Assembly (NCBI GenBank): GCA_018894105.1 | Contig: CM032120.1 | Span: 32,634,710-32,698,709 of the forward strand | DNA: 64,000 bases | DNA from: Jacaranda mimosifolia | Taxonomy: Eukaryota; Streptophyta; Magnoliopsida; Lamiales; Bignoniaceae | Direction of reading: 5' to 3' | In this document: positions 1-10,286 of the stretch, in pieces | How the letters are laid out: each line of letters begins with the position of its first letter | How positions within the stretch are numbered: position 1 is the first letter of the stretch | Notes under the pieces: generated by a model | Database searches by the model: none | Seen by the model: only the letters and a program-made list of their open reading frames with translations | What the model was told of the DNA's origin: nothing | Position numbers and translations under genes: made by a program

Positions 1-456
1 CTAAATATTTCCCAGATTGTGATGTCATTTATGCTCTTTAGGGCCAAAATCCCTCCTTTTCATGGAGAGAAATTTGAGAATCTCTACAGCTTTTTCAGGA
101 AGGTATTCGTTGGAGAATTAGTTCTAGATCTAATGTTCGAATTTGGCATAACAAATGAATTCTGCGTTAGCCATCCTTGAGAATTTTCTTTTCTCCCAAA
201 CTGCTTCATGCGGATTCTTTTGTTTCAAGTTTGACTGACCTATCTTCGGGAGGCTGGAAATTTGATTTGATTAAGAAGATTTTCCTATAGCCTAATTGTG
301 AGGCTATTCTTAGCATTCCATTGGGAGGTTGTAATAATCTTGATGAAATTATTTAGCACGACACACATTCAGTAAATTTCTTAGTTAAGTCAGCATATTA
401 TCTGCACTTTCCATTAAAAATTGAATGTGTGAGGTCAATAGAGGCTCGTGTAGTTC

Positions 457-635
457 TGATCTAAACCCTATATTCCATTCCCTATTCCATCTTCTACTCC
501 ATTTCATAAATATATGACATGTTTATTAAATATTTTATTGTAAAAATAGTAGATTGAGAATCAAATACACTTGGCATAAATATAGCAAGTCAGAATATGA
601 GATAGAATAGGGAATAAAATAAAGGATCCAAAGTG
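457..635. mobile_element. 179-bp MITE, probably MULE-type
   Basis: The flanks repeat cgtgtagttc exactly (447-456 and 636-645), a 10-bp target duplication (9 bp if the outer c is chance), the size typical of Mutator-like elements. The ends are imperfect inverted repeats: near the left end ATTCCCTATTCCATCTT, and the complement of the right end has ATTCCCTATTCTATCTC at the same offset. The interior is AT-rich and non-coding. It sits inside the LINE and explains the break in that reading frame. Confidence 0.7.
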
Positions 636-1129
636 CGTGTAGTTCAGCCACATGTCCTGATTTTGAATTCATCTGGAACAACAAAGTACCTCCTAAAGTC
701 TGGCAATTTGCCAGGCGTGCCGCATGAAATTTCCTTCCTACAAAAGCATTGTTGTGTCACCAAAAAAATACATGATGACCCATTCTGCGATATTTGTGAG
801 AATGCAAGGGAAGATTCAATTTACTGTTTATTACACTGCTATTTTGTAAGATAGGTATGGGCTCTCTCAAACTTACCTCCAGCTTTACTTTATAAGCTTA
901 TTGGTTCGGTGTTGGATTGGTTTCTTGGAGTTTTTGAATCTTGTGATAAAGATAATTTTGAATTCTTCTTCGTCTGTTGCTGGAGCTTATGGCATTCTAG
1001 AAACAAAACTAAGTTTGAGGTGGATTGCTACTCACCTTTTGCAGTGGTTGAATTCGCTTAAAGCTTTTTGCATCAATTCAGATAGGCTACTATGAGGAGC
1101 GTATCCAATAACTCAGACAACGGCGAATC

Positions 1130-1530
1130 AGTTTGGGTGGCAGCTATTGAGGGTTAAATAAAAGTGAATTTGATGTAGCTGTCTTCAAAGATCTTCAATC
1201 TATTGGACTTGGATTAGTTGCCCAGGATCACAGGGGAAATTGTATTGCATGGAGTTCTCAGTTCATTCCCAATCTTGTTGATTCGGAGGCCGCTAAAGCC
1301 ACTAAACAAAAACAGCTTACTAGATGTGTTATATCCTCTCCTGGCACAATATTATTATCAAAGGAGATTATCTTGCAGTTATTCGAGCTCTGACGGAGGA
1401 TTCTCCAAACCTATTTTTCATTTGCCCTCTCATTTCAGATGCAAAGAGAAACCTCCAAAGCCTTAGTCAGTGTTCTTTTAATCATGTTTGCCATAATGCA
1501 AATCAATGTGCACACCACCTAGCTAGGTAG
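1130..1530 (+). pseudogene. LINE RNase H-like domain (RVT_3 type), broken
   Basis: A plus-strand translation shows 'SEFDVAVFKDLQSIGLGLVAQD', here described only by its pattern: a leading strand, then G-x-G-x-V-x-(R/Q)-D, then the conserved A-E/S-A-x-A segment near 1285. It ends with 'CSFNHVCHNANQCAHHLAR', matching the family consensus v-x-h-V-x-R-x-x-N-x-x-A-H-x-L-A. These are hallmarks of the RNase H domain that closes many plant LINE ORF2 proteins. At least one frame change (about 1330-1400) and a stop at about 1156 break it. Two overlapping open frames (1218-1466, 1324-1530) are pieces of this one domain, not separate genes. Confidence 0.75.
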
Positions 1531-1640
1531 AGATTCTTATTCAAGCAATCTCATATTTTTGGTTCTGATGTAATTACTCAAGCACTTGCTTTTGATTCTT
1601 AATTTATAATATCTTCCCTTTTTATCAATATATATATATA

Positions 1641-2029
1641 TATAGAAATTCAAGCATTTTATTTTTATATAAATGAGGCATTTTAATTTATAGAATGTAG
1701 GCTATTCAATTATATAGAAATTATGCATTTCAATTGTATTGAATTTAGGCATTTTAATTGTATAGAAACTAGGAATTAGATTGAGTTTAGAATAGTAATC
1801 TCAATTTAAGTGGAGAATTTATATTTTTGGCATTATATTGGAATTAGGTATGTTTATTGTTTTGCCATTTTAATTATTTGAATAAGTTGATAAGTTGTTT
1901 GATTTGAGTTAGGATTTTGAAATTAATTATGGTCTAGGCCTTGTATAGAAATTGTATGATTAATGAAAATTATATTAATAGTAATAATTAATTATAGTTT
2001 GAATGAAAATTATAATAGTTTCTTATTAA
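1641..2029. other. AT-rich spacer with short repeated phrases
   Basis: No gene. The phrase gcattttaattgtatag and close variants recur several times between 1655 and 1790, suggesting a decayed repeat. Its origin could not be identified. Confidence 0.4.
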
Positions 2030-2826
2030 TGAGGGTAAGAATTGTTTATGAGTGTATGGGGCTGAAACCCAATCCCGTCAATCGGGTGGAGGTCGATGAG
2101 AACGCTCTGGAAGTATAGGGGTCAAGTTCTACGATCAACAACAAAATCAGGCTAGCCGATGTGTCTTTGGCTAAGGCACTACGATGCTTAAGTCAGTATA
2201 TTGACTAGAAAATGGAGTAGTGGAGTGAGGGCTTTAGAAAGGTAAAATGACATACCTTCATGAAGGCTGACTTTGGGGTATTTATAGCCTTCCCAATGTG
2301 GTTGATATATCTATGGTGTTCTTGTTGCACATGAGGGGCTCTTATCCTTACATTGGGGCCTTTAAGTCTTCTCCAATCCATGTACTATTCTAGGTGGTGT
2401 TGCCTCCAGCTACCTAGGATAATGTGGTATATTGGAGGCGCACACTAGCCTAGCGCGGCTGGAAAAAGGTGGTACTGTGGAGGCATGTGCCATTAATGCG
2501 GAGGTGGTACACCTAACAGAGTATTTAATGCGGTTGAGGGCCTTTTGCCCAAATTCGACCTCTAGGGTCGGACTAAATACTTCTGCAAGACATCACTATA
2601 GACTCTGATCAACAAGGCTGCCGACTCTGAGTCTCTTTGTCTGAAGGCTGAGCGAGGCATTCCTGATGGCGGTTGACTGTGATTGATAGAGTAGGCGTCA
2701 CACCATGAGGTCAAGGTCAGGTCGATAATGCGGCTAACCCCGAATGGGTAATAGGGCCATCTCTGGTCTAATCAAAGGTAATAGGGCTCTGGTTTAGTGT
2801 TATTAGCCTGGGGCTATCCCATATCA
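2030..2826 (-). repeat. 3' LTR of the Tat element
   Basis: It is a direct repeat of 8031-8840 with many substitutions. On the plus strand it starts TGAGGGTAAGAATTG and ends CCCATATCA, so it has the TG...CA ends of an LTR. Near 2279-2286 is tatttata-type sequence, a TATAAATA box when read on the minus strand. LTR divergence is clearly visible by eye, so the insertion is not recent. Confidence 0.85.
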
Positions 2827-2845
2827 TGAGTTTCCCTCTACTTCC
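2827..2845 (-). other. Polypurine tract of the Tat element
   Basis: Read on the minus strand the stretch is GGAAGTAGAGGGAAACTCA, purine-rich and directly next to the TG that starts the 3' LTR. This is the primer site for plus-strand DNA synthesis and it fixes the orientation of the element. Confidence 0.75.
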
Positions 2846-3040
2846 AAATCTTGATCGGGATTATCAATGAAAAGGAATGAAGAGTAGCCAGGCCACATAA
2901 ACTATGTACAATCGACTAGGGTTTGGCTTTCTTGATCAAGGTTTGGCTCATTTAATGTGGCTATTACGCTTGGTCATGTGAAATGTCAGGTGACGGTTGT
3001 GTAATAATTGCAGTCATTTCTGTTACCGTGCATCGAGGCT

Positions 3041-3049
3041 TATAAATAG
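3041..3049 (+). promoter_or_regulatory. TATA box of the antisense gene in the Tat element
   Basis: TATAAATAG lies on the plus strand, against the direction of the element, about 140 bp before recognisable coding sequence of the extra gene. It is followed by a pyrimidine-rich leader (about 3065-3085). It is separate from the LTR TATA boxes, which lie on the minus strand. Promoter function is inferred. Confidence 0.5.
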
Positions 3050-3189
3050 GCACGGTAAAAATCCTCATTTTCACTTTTACTGCCCAGCTTCAGCCCCGGC
3101 ACCAATTTGATTATCACTAGAATTGCTAGAAGTCAAACTATCACCAGAAGAACTATTAGACTCGCTATTTGAGTTACTCCCTCCCTTAT

Positions 3190-5407
3190 CGAAGCCCGAT
3201 CCGATCGTTATAGCGAGATTATATCAAGAGTGACTAAGAGGGATCTCGACCTTATGAGGCAGTTATACCACATTCCTCGGGAGTTCAAATTAATTTCTCC
3301 CGAGCCTAACGATAGGATGCATCGATCACCTATCGGTTATATCACTATTTTTTAAGATGCCCTTAGATGTAGGCTTAGGTTTGCAATTGCCCAACCAATA
3401 GTCGAGCTTCTGACATGCCTCTAGGTTTACATAACTCAGCTGCTACTAAATTGTTTCTCGACCATATATAACTTTTTCATCCTTATGCATGTTTAACCAG
3501 CCCTCAACCTTCACAAATTTTAGCAACTTATTCCATCTCCCTATGTCCTAAAAGTCGGGGAGTACTGAGGAGTTAAGCTTTTATTATCTCACGGCCCACC
3601 CTCGTCGAACGTTTTTTGCGACCCTTACTTCTTCATTCGACTAGAATTGGAAAACCCATTATCTCTTTGTTCAATCTTCAGGCGAGGTCGGATTCAATAT
3701 ACCTAGGGGCTAGATAAGGGGTTATATTGACATGCCTGGGAACAAAACCCCAACCTGGACCAACACGTTTGTCAGGGATTTAGTTGAGTTTGGGCAAATG
3801 GAGGCCTCGAGGTATGTCAGGAGAGAAATTTGGTGCTAGCAGGCTTATCGCTTGCTTAGCTCGATTTGCCCATGAATGCTCGACTAGGTAGATGTTCCCA
3901 TTGATTTTTTTGCATTGAATTGTTTATCTTTATGGTTGAACTGTGTTAACTCCATTCTTTCCTTGCAGATCGAGAAGAAGTCATGAATTATGCGTGTCAA
4001 CAAACCATCGCCCATCAATAGAGGCTTCAGGAGCATCGTCAAGCGTCCACCCAACGACAGGCTGTCGTTCAGGAAGCTCCTCCACCACCAGTACCTCTAG
4101 CTATTCTACCTCCTCCCATGGTCACTGATGCAGCTCTGGTTGAGCTAGACGGGCTTATTCCTCATTGGAGGTGGCCTGTGGCCAAGCGGGAGGCTTGCTC
4201 TAAAGAAAAAGTAGTCGAGAAAGGCAAAGGTAAGGTCATCGCCTCGACTAGCCTAATGGGGGCGTCTTTATTTGGGGATCGCTCCGACGACGAGTATTTC
4301 CCACTTCCCAGCCTTTCCTCTTCACAATTTGGAATTGAGCTAGGGATCTACTATTCGCACTCAATGATGCTAGCGGGATCGATCGGAGGAGCCCCGTTGA
4401 AGGTCATGATGGCCAGGTTGTTCATGTCTGACCAAAAAAGATTACTTGAGCTAAGTCAGCTGAACATGCTGAAGGCGTTCACCTATCATATGAATATGGT
4501 AAAGTATTTGGTTGAGCTTTTATTGTTGTTTTGTGCATGTGTGATCTCATCGATTGAACTTGTCATTACTACTATTCTAGGTGAGCCAGATAGGCTACCA
4601 TAGGTATCAGAGGTCGGAGCTAGCCCAGAAGGAATAAAGCAACACTGAGGTGGCTAAGACCAAGTTGGAATCAGTGCAGTCGAGGATTGAGTAGCTCAAC
4701 AAAGAGCTCGAGGCCATAGATGCGGAGCTTCTGGCAGCTGTGGCCGACAAAAGCAAACTAGAGGAGTAGCTGTGAAAGGATCGGTTGGAAGGTGAGGCCT
4801 CATATAATATTGGTTGAACGCACGGGTATAACAGCGCGACCAAGTATGCTCAGGATGAGTTTTTTTGTGCACTTTTAGGCATTCGATGAGAGGCTGTGCA
4901 GCAGTTCATGCTGTGCTTGGTGTTCCAGGATGCGAGCATTGTATTCTCGTTTGATGATATGAAGGAGGCATTTGAGAAAGTCGTGAAATAGCTTGAATTT
5001 TTGGGTTGTCAAATCAGCCTGAGAATAGAGAGAACATCAGCCTGCTCCGCATTGAGCAGCCCAAAGAGTATCCTGATGAGCCCCCGATTGAAAAGAATTC
5101 ACCAGCATCTAGGGTGGTTGTTGCTCCGCACCATAAAGTGGTTGATGTAGCTAAAGAGTTCGCCTTTGCTAATGACTTTGCGTTTGAGATTAAAGAGGGC
5201 AAAGTCGATGTGGCTGCCTTGTTTTCTCTTGTTGGGAGTGCATTTTTGCTAGATAAAGCGGGGCCCTCTCAACCAGTTGTGGTAGTCCAACAAGATGTGG
5301 TAAGGCCTCAGGTCATGGTGCTAGTACCTTTTGGCAATGAGCTGGATCAGACGGTCCATGAGGCGGCCGTCGAGGAGTCAGGAGTTGAAGAGGCTAGCTC
5401 GAGTTAA
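3190..5407 (+). pseudogene. Antisense extra gene of the Tat element (gypsy-type transposon protein, Transposase_28-like)
   Basis: The plus strand, opposite to pol, carries a long but broken coding region. Near 3240-3400 it reads 'DLMRQLYHIPREFKLISPEP' followed by a G-Y-I-x-I-F...A-L-R-x-R-L-R-F segment. That resembles the conserved N-terminal block of plant 'putative gypsy type transposon' proteins (PF04195-like; recognised from memory). Around 3640-3850 a W-x(2)-H/R-Y-x-F-V-type block follows. Open pieces at 3943-4128 and 4118-4603 contain a K-rich stretch. After 4585 comes an alanine/glutamate/lysine-rich, coiled-coil-like section broken by stops. The last open piece (5006-5407) ends in an acidic tail. 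Intron-like borders occur: ttctttccttgcag before about 3969, and gtaaag (about 4500) to ctattctag (about 4581). Multiple stops make it non-functional. Confidence 0.6.
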
Positions 5408-5884
5408 GTTACTTGCTTTGTTCCTATTTTATCTTTTTATTTTGTTTGCCCTGCGAGGCATTGAAGTATATGTTATGTAAAAGCTTAACTGTGTGGTTGA
5501 ATGTTGTCCATTTTAATGAATAGGGTTTTGTGCTCATCGATGTGTATTTGATTTTATTTTCTTTTAGGTAATTTCCCTTTTCATCAATTTCCAATTGTTA
5601 TTAACTGATTCAATCCTCCACAGGAAATCACATAATGTTATGCCTAAATGAAGGAATTTAAGCAAGCCTGTGATCGATTGGAGCAAAAATAATGGGATTC
5701 ATCCAAAATATTTATATCGAACTAACTCGCTTTAAAACAGTGTTTTGTTTGTTGTTGACATCGGGGTCGACTTAAACTATTTTCTTATAATCAAACAAAC
5801 GTCTTTTTCGACTATGAGGTTGAATCTTAATTGGGTGTGTTTATAGATTTGGGCCCAAAACCATTATTTATTGTTAATGACCGA

Positions 5885-6140
5885 TTTGGGGTCGATTGTA
5901 GGATTGGGGGTTAGAAAGCCTCGGTCTACGGTTTGAAACTGTCGCGCTGTTGACTAGGGATCAATTTTGAGTGATTAATTCGTTCATTAACTTGGGCTAA
6001 AAGCCTTAGTTGTGTGGTTTGAAGTCGTCATTTTGTCGACTATGGGCTCGACTGGGAACGATCAATTCGTTCGTTAACTTGGGCTAGAAGCCTTGGTTGT
6101 TTAGTTTGAAACCATTATTTTGTCGATTACAGGGTCGACT
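5885..6140. repeat. Tandem repeat, about 86 bp, three copies
   Basis: The phrase agcct followed by tggt-like sequence recurs at 5917, 6002 and 6089. The longer phrase ttaacttgggcta-aagcctt is nearly identical in copies two and three (from 5979 and 6066). The array lies between the integrase and the antisense gene, in the hypervariable 3' region where Tat elements are known to build tandem repeats. Confidence 0.65.
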
Positions 6141-6246
6141 TTTAAATTTGACTGTTGGTATAGACGAATGGTTGCATGAATTATATGTAGTTTCTATTAA
6201 TTTAAAACCATATTGTGATACAGTCGGGTGGAGACTTTTGGTCTCT

Positions 6247-7512
6247 TTATACATAAAACTTCTTCAAATTTATGGCATTCCATGGTTGAGGGAGCTCATG
6301 GTCGTTTATGTCTGTGAGTCGGTAGGCATTATGCTTTGCTATCTTGACCACCGAGTATGGTCCTTCCCATTTTAGGTCGAGTTTTCCCATATTCTTTGAT
6401 ACTTCGACTTTCTTGAGGATGAGGTCTCCCACTTTGAAGCTTCTTGGTCAGACTCCCTTGTTATAATATTGTGCCATCTTCGACTTGTATCTCTGCATTT
6501 TTGTGTATGCTTGCTGACGCAGCTCATCAATTATCTTTAAGTCTAAGTTTCTTTCGAAGTCATTCCTGATTGGGTTATAGTGGATCACTCGAGTTGTGGG
6601 CTGTATGAGTTCTATTGAAACGACTGCTTCAGATCCATAGACCAAATTGTAAGGGCTCTGATCGATGGCCATTTGAGGGGTTGTTCTATATGCCTAAAGC
6701 ACTTCAAGGAGGTCATCTGCCCAGCTTATGCCAGTCCCTTCCAGTTGAGCTTTGAGTTGGTCTAGGACAGTCATGTTCGTAACTTTTATTTGGCCATTGG
6801 TTTGTGGATTTCCAATTGAAGTGAAATGTTGTCAAATCCTAAGGCTTTCACACCAAGTCCTCATACTCCTACTCTGGAATTGTGTCCTATTATTTGATAT
6901 TAAGACTTTGGGCAGACCGAAATGGCATATGATGTTCTTCCATATGAAACTCTTGATGGCCGCGTCGGTTATCTTGGGAAGTGCCTTTGCTTCGACCTAT
7001 TTGGTAAAGTATTCAACGGCAATGATCATAAATTTTCTTTGAGTTGTTGTTTTTGGAAAAGAACCAACTATACTGATCCCTCACTGGTCGAATGGCCATG
7101 TGATCTGTACGTTCACCATCAATGCTATGGGCTGGTGAGGTTTGTTCGAATGGACCTGGCAGGATGGGCATTACTTGGTAAAATAGACTGCGTCGTTTAA
7201 TAAGGTTGGCCAAATGTATCCATATCTGATGACTTTGTGTGCAAGTGATCATCCTCCCGAATGGTTTCCGCAAATATCTGAACGCACTTCATGTAAGACT
7301 TCGTGGGCTTGCTCTAGAGTCAAACACCTAAGTGATAGTCCCAAAATTGAACTCTTGTAAAGTTGGTTGTGCTCGTTGAGGGCAAACTTTGTTGCTTGGC
7401 CTTTAAGCTTGCGTGCTTCACTTTTGTCATCGGGAATTATGCTTTTTTTTTTCAAATAGGCTTTTATTGCGTCCTGAAAAGAGGAAGGTGCTTCCCTGAT
7501 TTGCCCTACCAA
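6247..7512 (-). pseudogene. Integrase of the Tat gypsy element, broken
   Basis: Reading from high to low coordinates: a zinc-binding segment at 7512-7249 ending in 'ICGNHSGG'; a catalytic core at about 7050-6720 with 'AVEYFTK', 'HFGLPKVLIS' and 'GNPQTNGQIKVTNMTVL', the classical D-D-E region of gypsy integrases; then a C-terminal part at 6672-6247 with 'YNLVYGSEAVVSIEL' and 'KWEGPYSVVKIAKHNAYRL'. Stops occur after 'YFTK' and elsewhere, and the expected catalytic D of the T/S-D-N-G motif reads N ('ISNNRTQF'). The enzyme would have inserted cDNA into the genome; this copy is dead. Confidence 0.8.
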
Positions 7513-7779
7513 ATTCTAGTTGGGAGCACCTATAGTGGGTTTGCTGGAAACTAGAAATGTGATCGTCCTGTCTCTGATCCCTTTCGTTGAACTTGCGAAC
7601 TTGAAAAAGCACATCGGCCTGCTCGTTCTCTGATCGAGGGACTTGGCTAAGGATGAATTTTTTGAACTACGGCTGCAATCTCTTCACCTCGGCCAAGTAC
7701 TTGTTCATCATAGACTCGTTGGCTTCAAAGTTTCCGTCGACCTACTCCGCGACTAGTTGGGAATCGGTAATGGCTGCCA

Positions 7780-8020
7780 GCTATTTGACTCCCCTACTTA
7801 TAGCCATCCTCATGCCAGTTTGGAGGGCTTCATATTCTGCCTCATTGTTTGTAACAGGGTAGTCGAGTTTGATTGCAAAGTCGTACTCTTTGGCTTGTGG
7901 AGACCATAGAGAAAAGCTAATTTCTCCACCTGAGAAAGTTGCTGAACTGTCAACGTGCAAAGTCCATATAAGGGAGTCGTGGTCGCGCTGGTCGGGCAGA
8001 TCCAATTTCTCAATGACCAA
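7780..8020 (-). pseudogene. RNase H fragment of the Tat gypsy element
   Basis: The minus-strand frame contains 'WTLHVDSSATFSGGE', then 'LDYPVTNNEAEYEALQTGM', matching the family pattern W-x-L-x-V-D-G-S-S and P-x-T-N-N-E-A-E-Y-E-A-L of Tat-type RNase H. The frame is open for 79 codons and then lost. Everything upstream (RT, protease, gag) is missing, and the domain starts within about 10 bp of the 5' LTR. Confidence 0.8.
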
Positions 8021-8030
8021 GATTTGTTTA

Positions 8031-8840
8031 TGAGTGTGAGAATTGTTTATGAGTGTATTAGTTTGAAACCCAATTCGGTCAATTAGGTGGAGGTCGATGA
8101 AAATGCTCTGGAAGTATCAGGATTGAGTCCTGCGATCAACAGCAAACGTCAGGCTAGCCAAGGTACTCTCGGCTAAGACACTCTGATGCTCAAGTCAGTA
8201 TATTGACTAAAAAATGGAGTAGTGGAATGAGGGCTTTAGAATGTTAAAATGACATACCTTGCTAAAGGTTGACTTTGGGGTATTTATAGCTTTCCCAATG
8301 TGGTTGATATGTCTATGGTGCCCTTGTTGCACATGAGGGGCTCTTATCCTTGCATGGGGCCCTTTAAGTCTTATCCAATTGTGTACTATTCCAAATAGCT
8401 CTGCCTCTAGCTACCTAGGACAAGGTGGTACGCTGAAGGTGTGCACTAGCCTAGCGCGGCTAGAAAAGGTAGTACTGTGGAGGCATGTGCTATTAATGCG
8501 GAGGCATGCCGCCTGGCAGAGCATTCAATGCAGCTGAGAGGTTGTTACCCAAATTCGACCTCTATAGTCGGACTAAATACTTCTACAAGACATCACTAAG
8601 GACTTCAATTGACAGGGCTATTGAGTCTGAGTCTCTTTGTCTGAAGGCTGAGCAAGGCACTCTTGATGGCGGTCGACTGTGACTTGATCGACAGAGTAGA
8701 GACTGCATTATGCGGTCAAGATCAGGTCAATAATATGGTCAGCCCCGAACAAGTAATAGGGCCATCTCTGGCCTGATCGAGGGTAATAGGGATCTGGTTG
8801 AGTGTTATTGGGCTGGGTCTGTTGGGGCTATCCCAAATCA
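8031..8840 (-). repeat. 5' LTR of the Tat element
   Basis: Direct repeat partner of 2030-2826; plus-strand start TGAGTGTGAGAATTG, end CCCAAATCA. On the minus strand GCTATAAATACC (8279-8290) is a good TATA box for the element's own transcript. The primer binding site expected on its internal side is absent. Confidence 0.85.
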
Positions 8841-9640
8841 CTTATAATCTTTGTTTGATAGACGTTGTTGTTTCATGTGTTAAAAAGACTTGAATTGTTG
8901 TTGTTATACGGGGACCTTTGCTAAAAAATTTATTTGTGTACAATCTTTTTTGGAGCCCCGGGGGCTAAAATTTTGAATTGGTAGATCTTTATAGGGGAGA
9001 CTATGCCAAACTCTTTTCTATGTGATAGTCTTTCAAAAATACCCTTCTATGGCCCTTACATGGTAAATATCTCATCACATAAAGATTCAAGTGTTCTTTC
9101 TTGAAATCTTGAAATTTTATACTTATGAGAAATATATCTAAATTTGAAAAGTAATGAAATATTCACATCTTTAATTTTAAGATAGTAGAGAAAATTAGGT
9201 AAAAAATAAATGAGTTAGTACTTGTTTATATTATCGTAAACTGAAAAGGAGCTAATTTGCTCATTAGGGGCATTTAATGATATTTTTGGATAGGCTTTCA
9301 TCAAATCTTCATTAGCCTACCCTCAACTTTTATATGGTAGGAGGACTCTTTGCGATAGCCAGAAGACTCCTTCGGTTAGGCTCATGTATTATTGAATTTA
9401 TCATTGAACCAGCCACTAAAATATATCCATATATGCAATGCTGTAGAAATTATTATGCAAACTAAAGTAACTACACAGATTAAAAACATAATCATAAAAA
9501 CACTCTACTTATAATGATGAAAAAATATGAGTTAATTCATCTTAGGATTAAGTTATGAATTCAACTAATTTTCTTCTTTTGACAACAAGTGATTAATCCG
9601 TTATACATTAACACACAACTAATATAAATAATACAATCTT
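8841..9640. other. Intergenic, no gene seen
   Basis: AT-rich sequence without a coherent reading frame. A GC-richer patch (gccccgggggc, about 8954-8967) may come from a decayed element, but no family could be named. Confidence 0.4.
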
Positions 9641-9648
9641 TCTAATAA

Positions 9649-9944
9649 TGTAGATGGATAATATTCCTCCACATAGACTTTGAATGTATAATAGGTTGTA
9701 CTCTAATCGTGCTAGAATTAGGCCAGAGTTTTTGGATGGGGTTGAAGAATTTATAAATCATGCATGCGGTTTGCCTCAGTTTGCAAGAGATGGGACGACC
9801 AGGTGTCCCTGCTAATGGCATGGTATGAAATATCAATTGTTAAAACCTGACAAATAAGGTGCAATTGTACTGGATAGGGTTTAGACCAAATTACTATTAC
9901 TGGTCAGATCATTGGGACATAGATCCTCACTAAGAAACATGTAA
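9649..9944 (+). pseudogene. CACTA transposon, transposase-associated domain fragment
   Basis: The plus strand reads 'MYNRLYSNRARIRPEFLDGV' and continues with E-E-F-I-N-H-A-C, a short gap and T-R-C-P-C. This is the zinc-finger-like transposase-associated domain (PF13963 type) found at the start of plant CACTA (En/Spm) transposases: an M-Y-x-R-x motif, F-x-x-G-V-x-x-F-I-x-x-A-C, then x-R-C-P-C. The downstream part K-Y-Q-L-L-K-P-D-K also fits. Stops interrupt it. The continuation lies at 11571, on the other side of a Helitron. Confidence 0.7.
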
Positions 9945-10159
9945 TCTAATATATATATAAAGTAAAATATTGTTCAACCCTATTTTAAAAATATTTATTA
10001 TGTGGCAATGATGTAGATAAGTTATTTTTATCCCTTTTTTCCATCTCAATAATTTTCATATATAATTTACTATAAAAATGAGCTATTTTATTATTAGTAA
10101 GTCAACACTATATTAATTGATTTTTTGGTAACTCCATATCTAATGATGGTAAGTATTCA

Positions 10160-10202
<43 letters not shown>

Positions 10203-10233
10203 ATAACCCATATTATTTTTTGTGTTATCTCTG

Positions 10234-10284
<51 letters not shown>

Positions 10285-10286
10285 TA
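10160..10286. repeat. Compound TA/TG/TC microsatellite
   Basis: (TA)n(TG)n at 10160-10202 is followed after a short spacer by (TC)n(TA)n(TG)n at 10231-10284; a further TA run lies near 10302-10320. It is inside the Helitron. The short open frame here is a product of the repeats. Confidence 0.9.

Larger units (their letters stand above)
1..1640 (+). mobile_element. LINE (L1-like non-LTR retrotransposon), decayed 3' half
   Basis: Translating the plus strand with frame changes gives the end of a plant LINE ORF2. Around 60-430 a zinc-binding reverse-transcriptase region (zf-RVT type) is recognisable, from 'SSVRIWHNKWI' to 'VKSAYYLHF'. Around 660-720 'WNNKVPPKVWQFA' follows, and the RNase H domain follows at 1130-1530. 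The reading frame is broken many times by stops and frameshifts, so no functional protein is possible. The RT core and ORF1 would lie upstream of the window. The tail after about 1560 is AT-rich and ends in a TA repeat, as expected for a LINE 3' end. A small DNA transposon interrupts the element at 457-635. Confidence 0.8.
2030..8840 (-). mobile_element. Ty3/gypsy retrotransposon, Tat lineage, internally deleted
   Basis: Two direct repeats of about 800 bp (2030-2826 and 8031-8840) bracket retroviral-type coding sequence. Reading on the minus strand: 5' LTR (8840-8031), RNase H, integrase with zinc-binding, catalytic and C-terminal parts, a spacer with tandem repeats, an additional gene in the opposite orientation, a polypurine tract at 2827-2845, then the 3' LTR. 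Orientation is fixed by the PPT next to the low-coordinate LTR and by TATA boxes on the minus strand inside both LTRs. RNase H after RT plus an antisense extra gene between pol and the 3' LTR is the layout of the Tat lineage. PBS, gag, protease and RT are absent. No exact 5-bp target duplication was found: cttat follows the right LTR and occurs 3 bp outside the left LTR. Confidence 0.85.

Noticed and set aside
6097..7200. Plus-strand frames of 92-96 codons
   Set aside because: They are antisense shadows of the Tat integrase on the minus strand.
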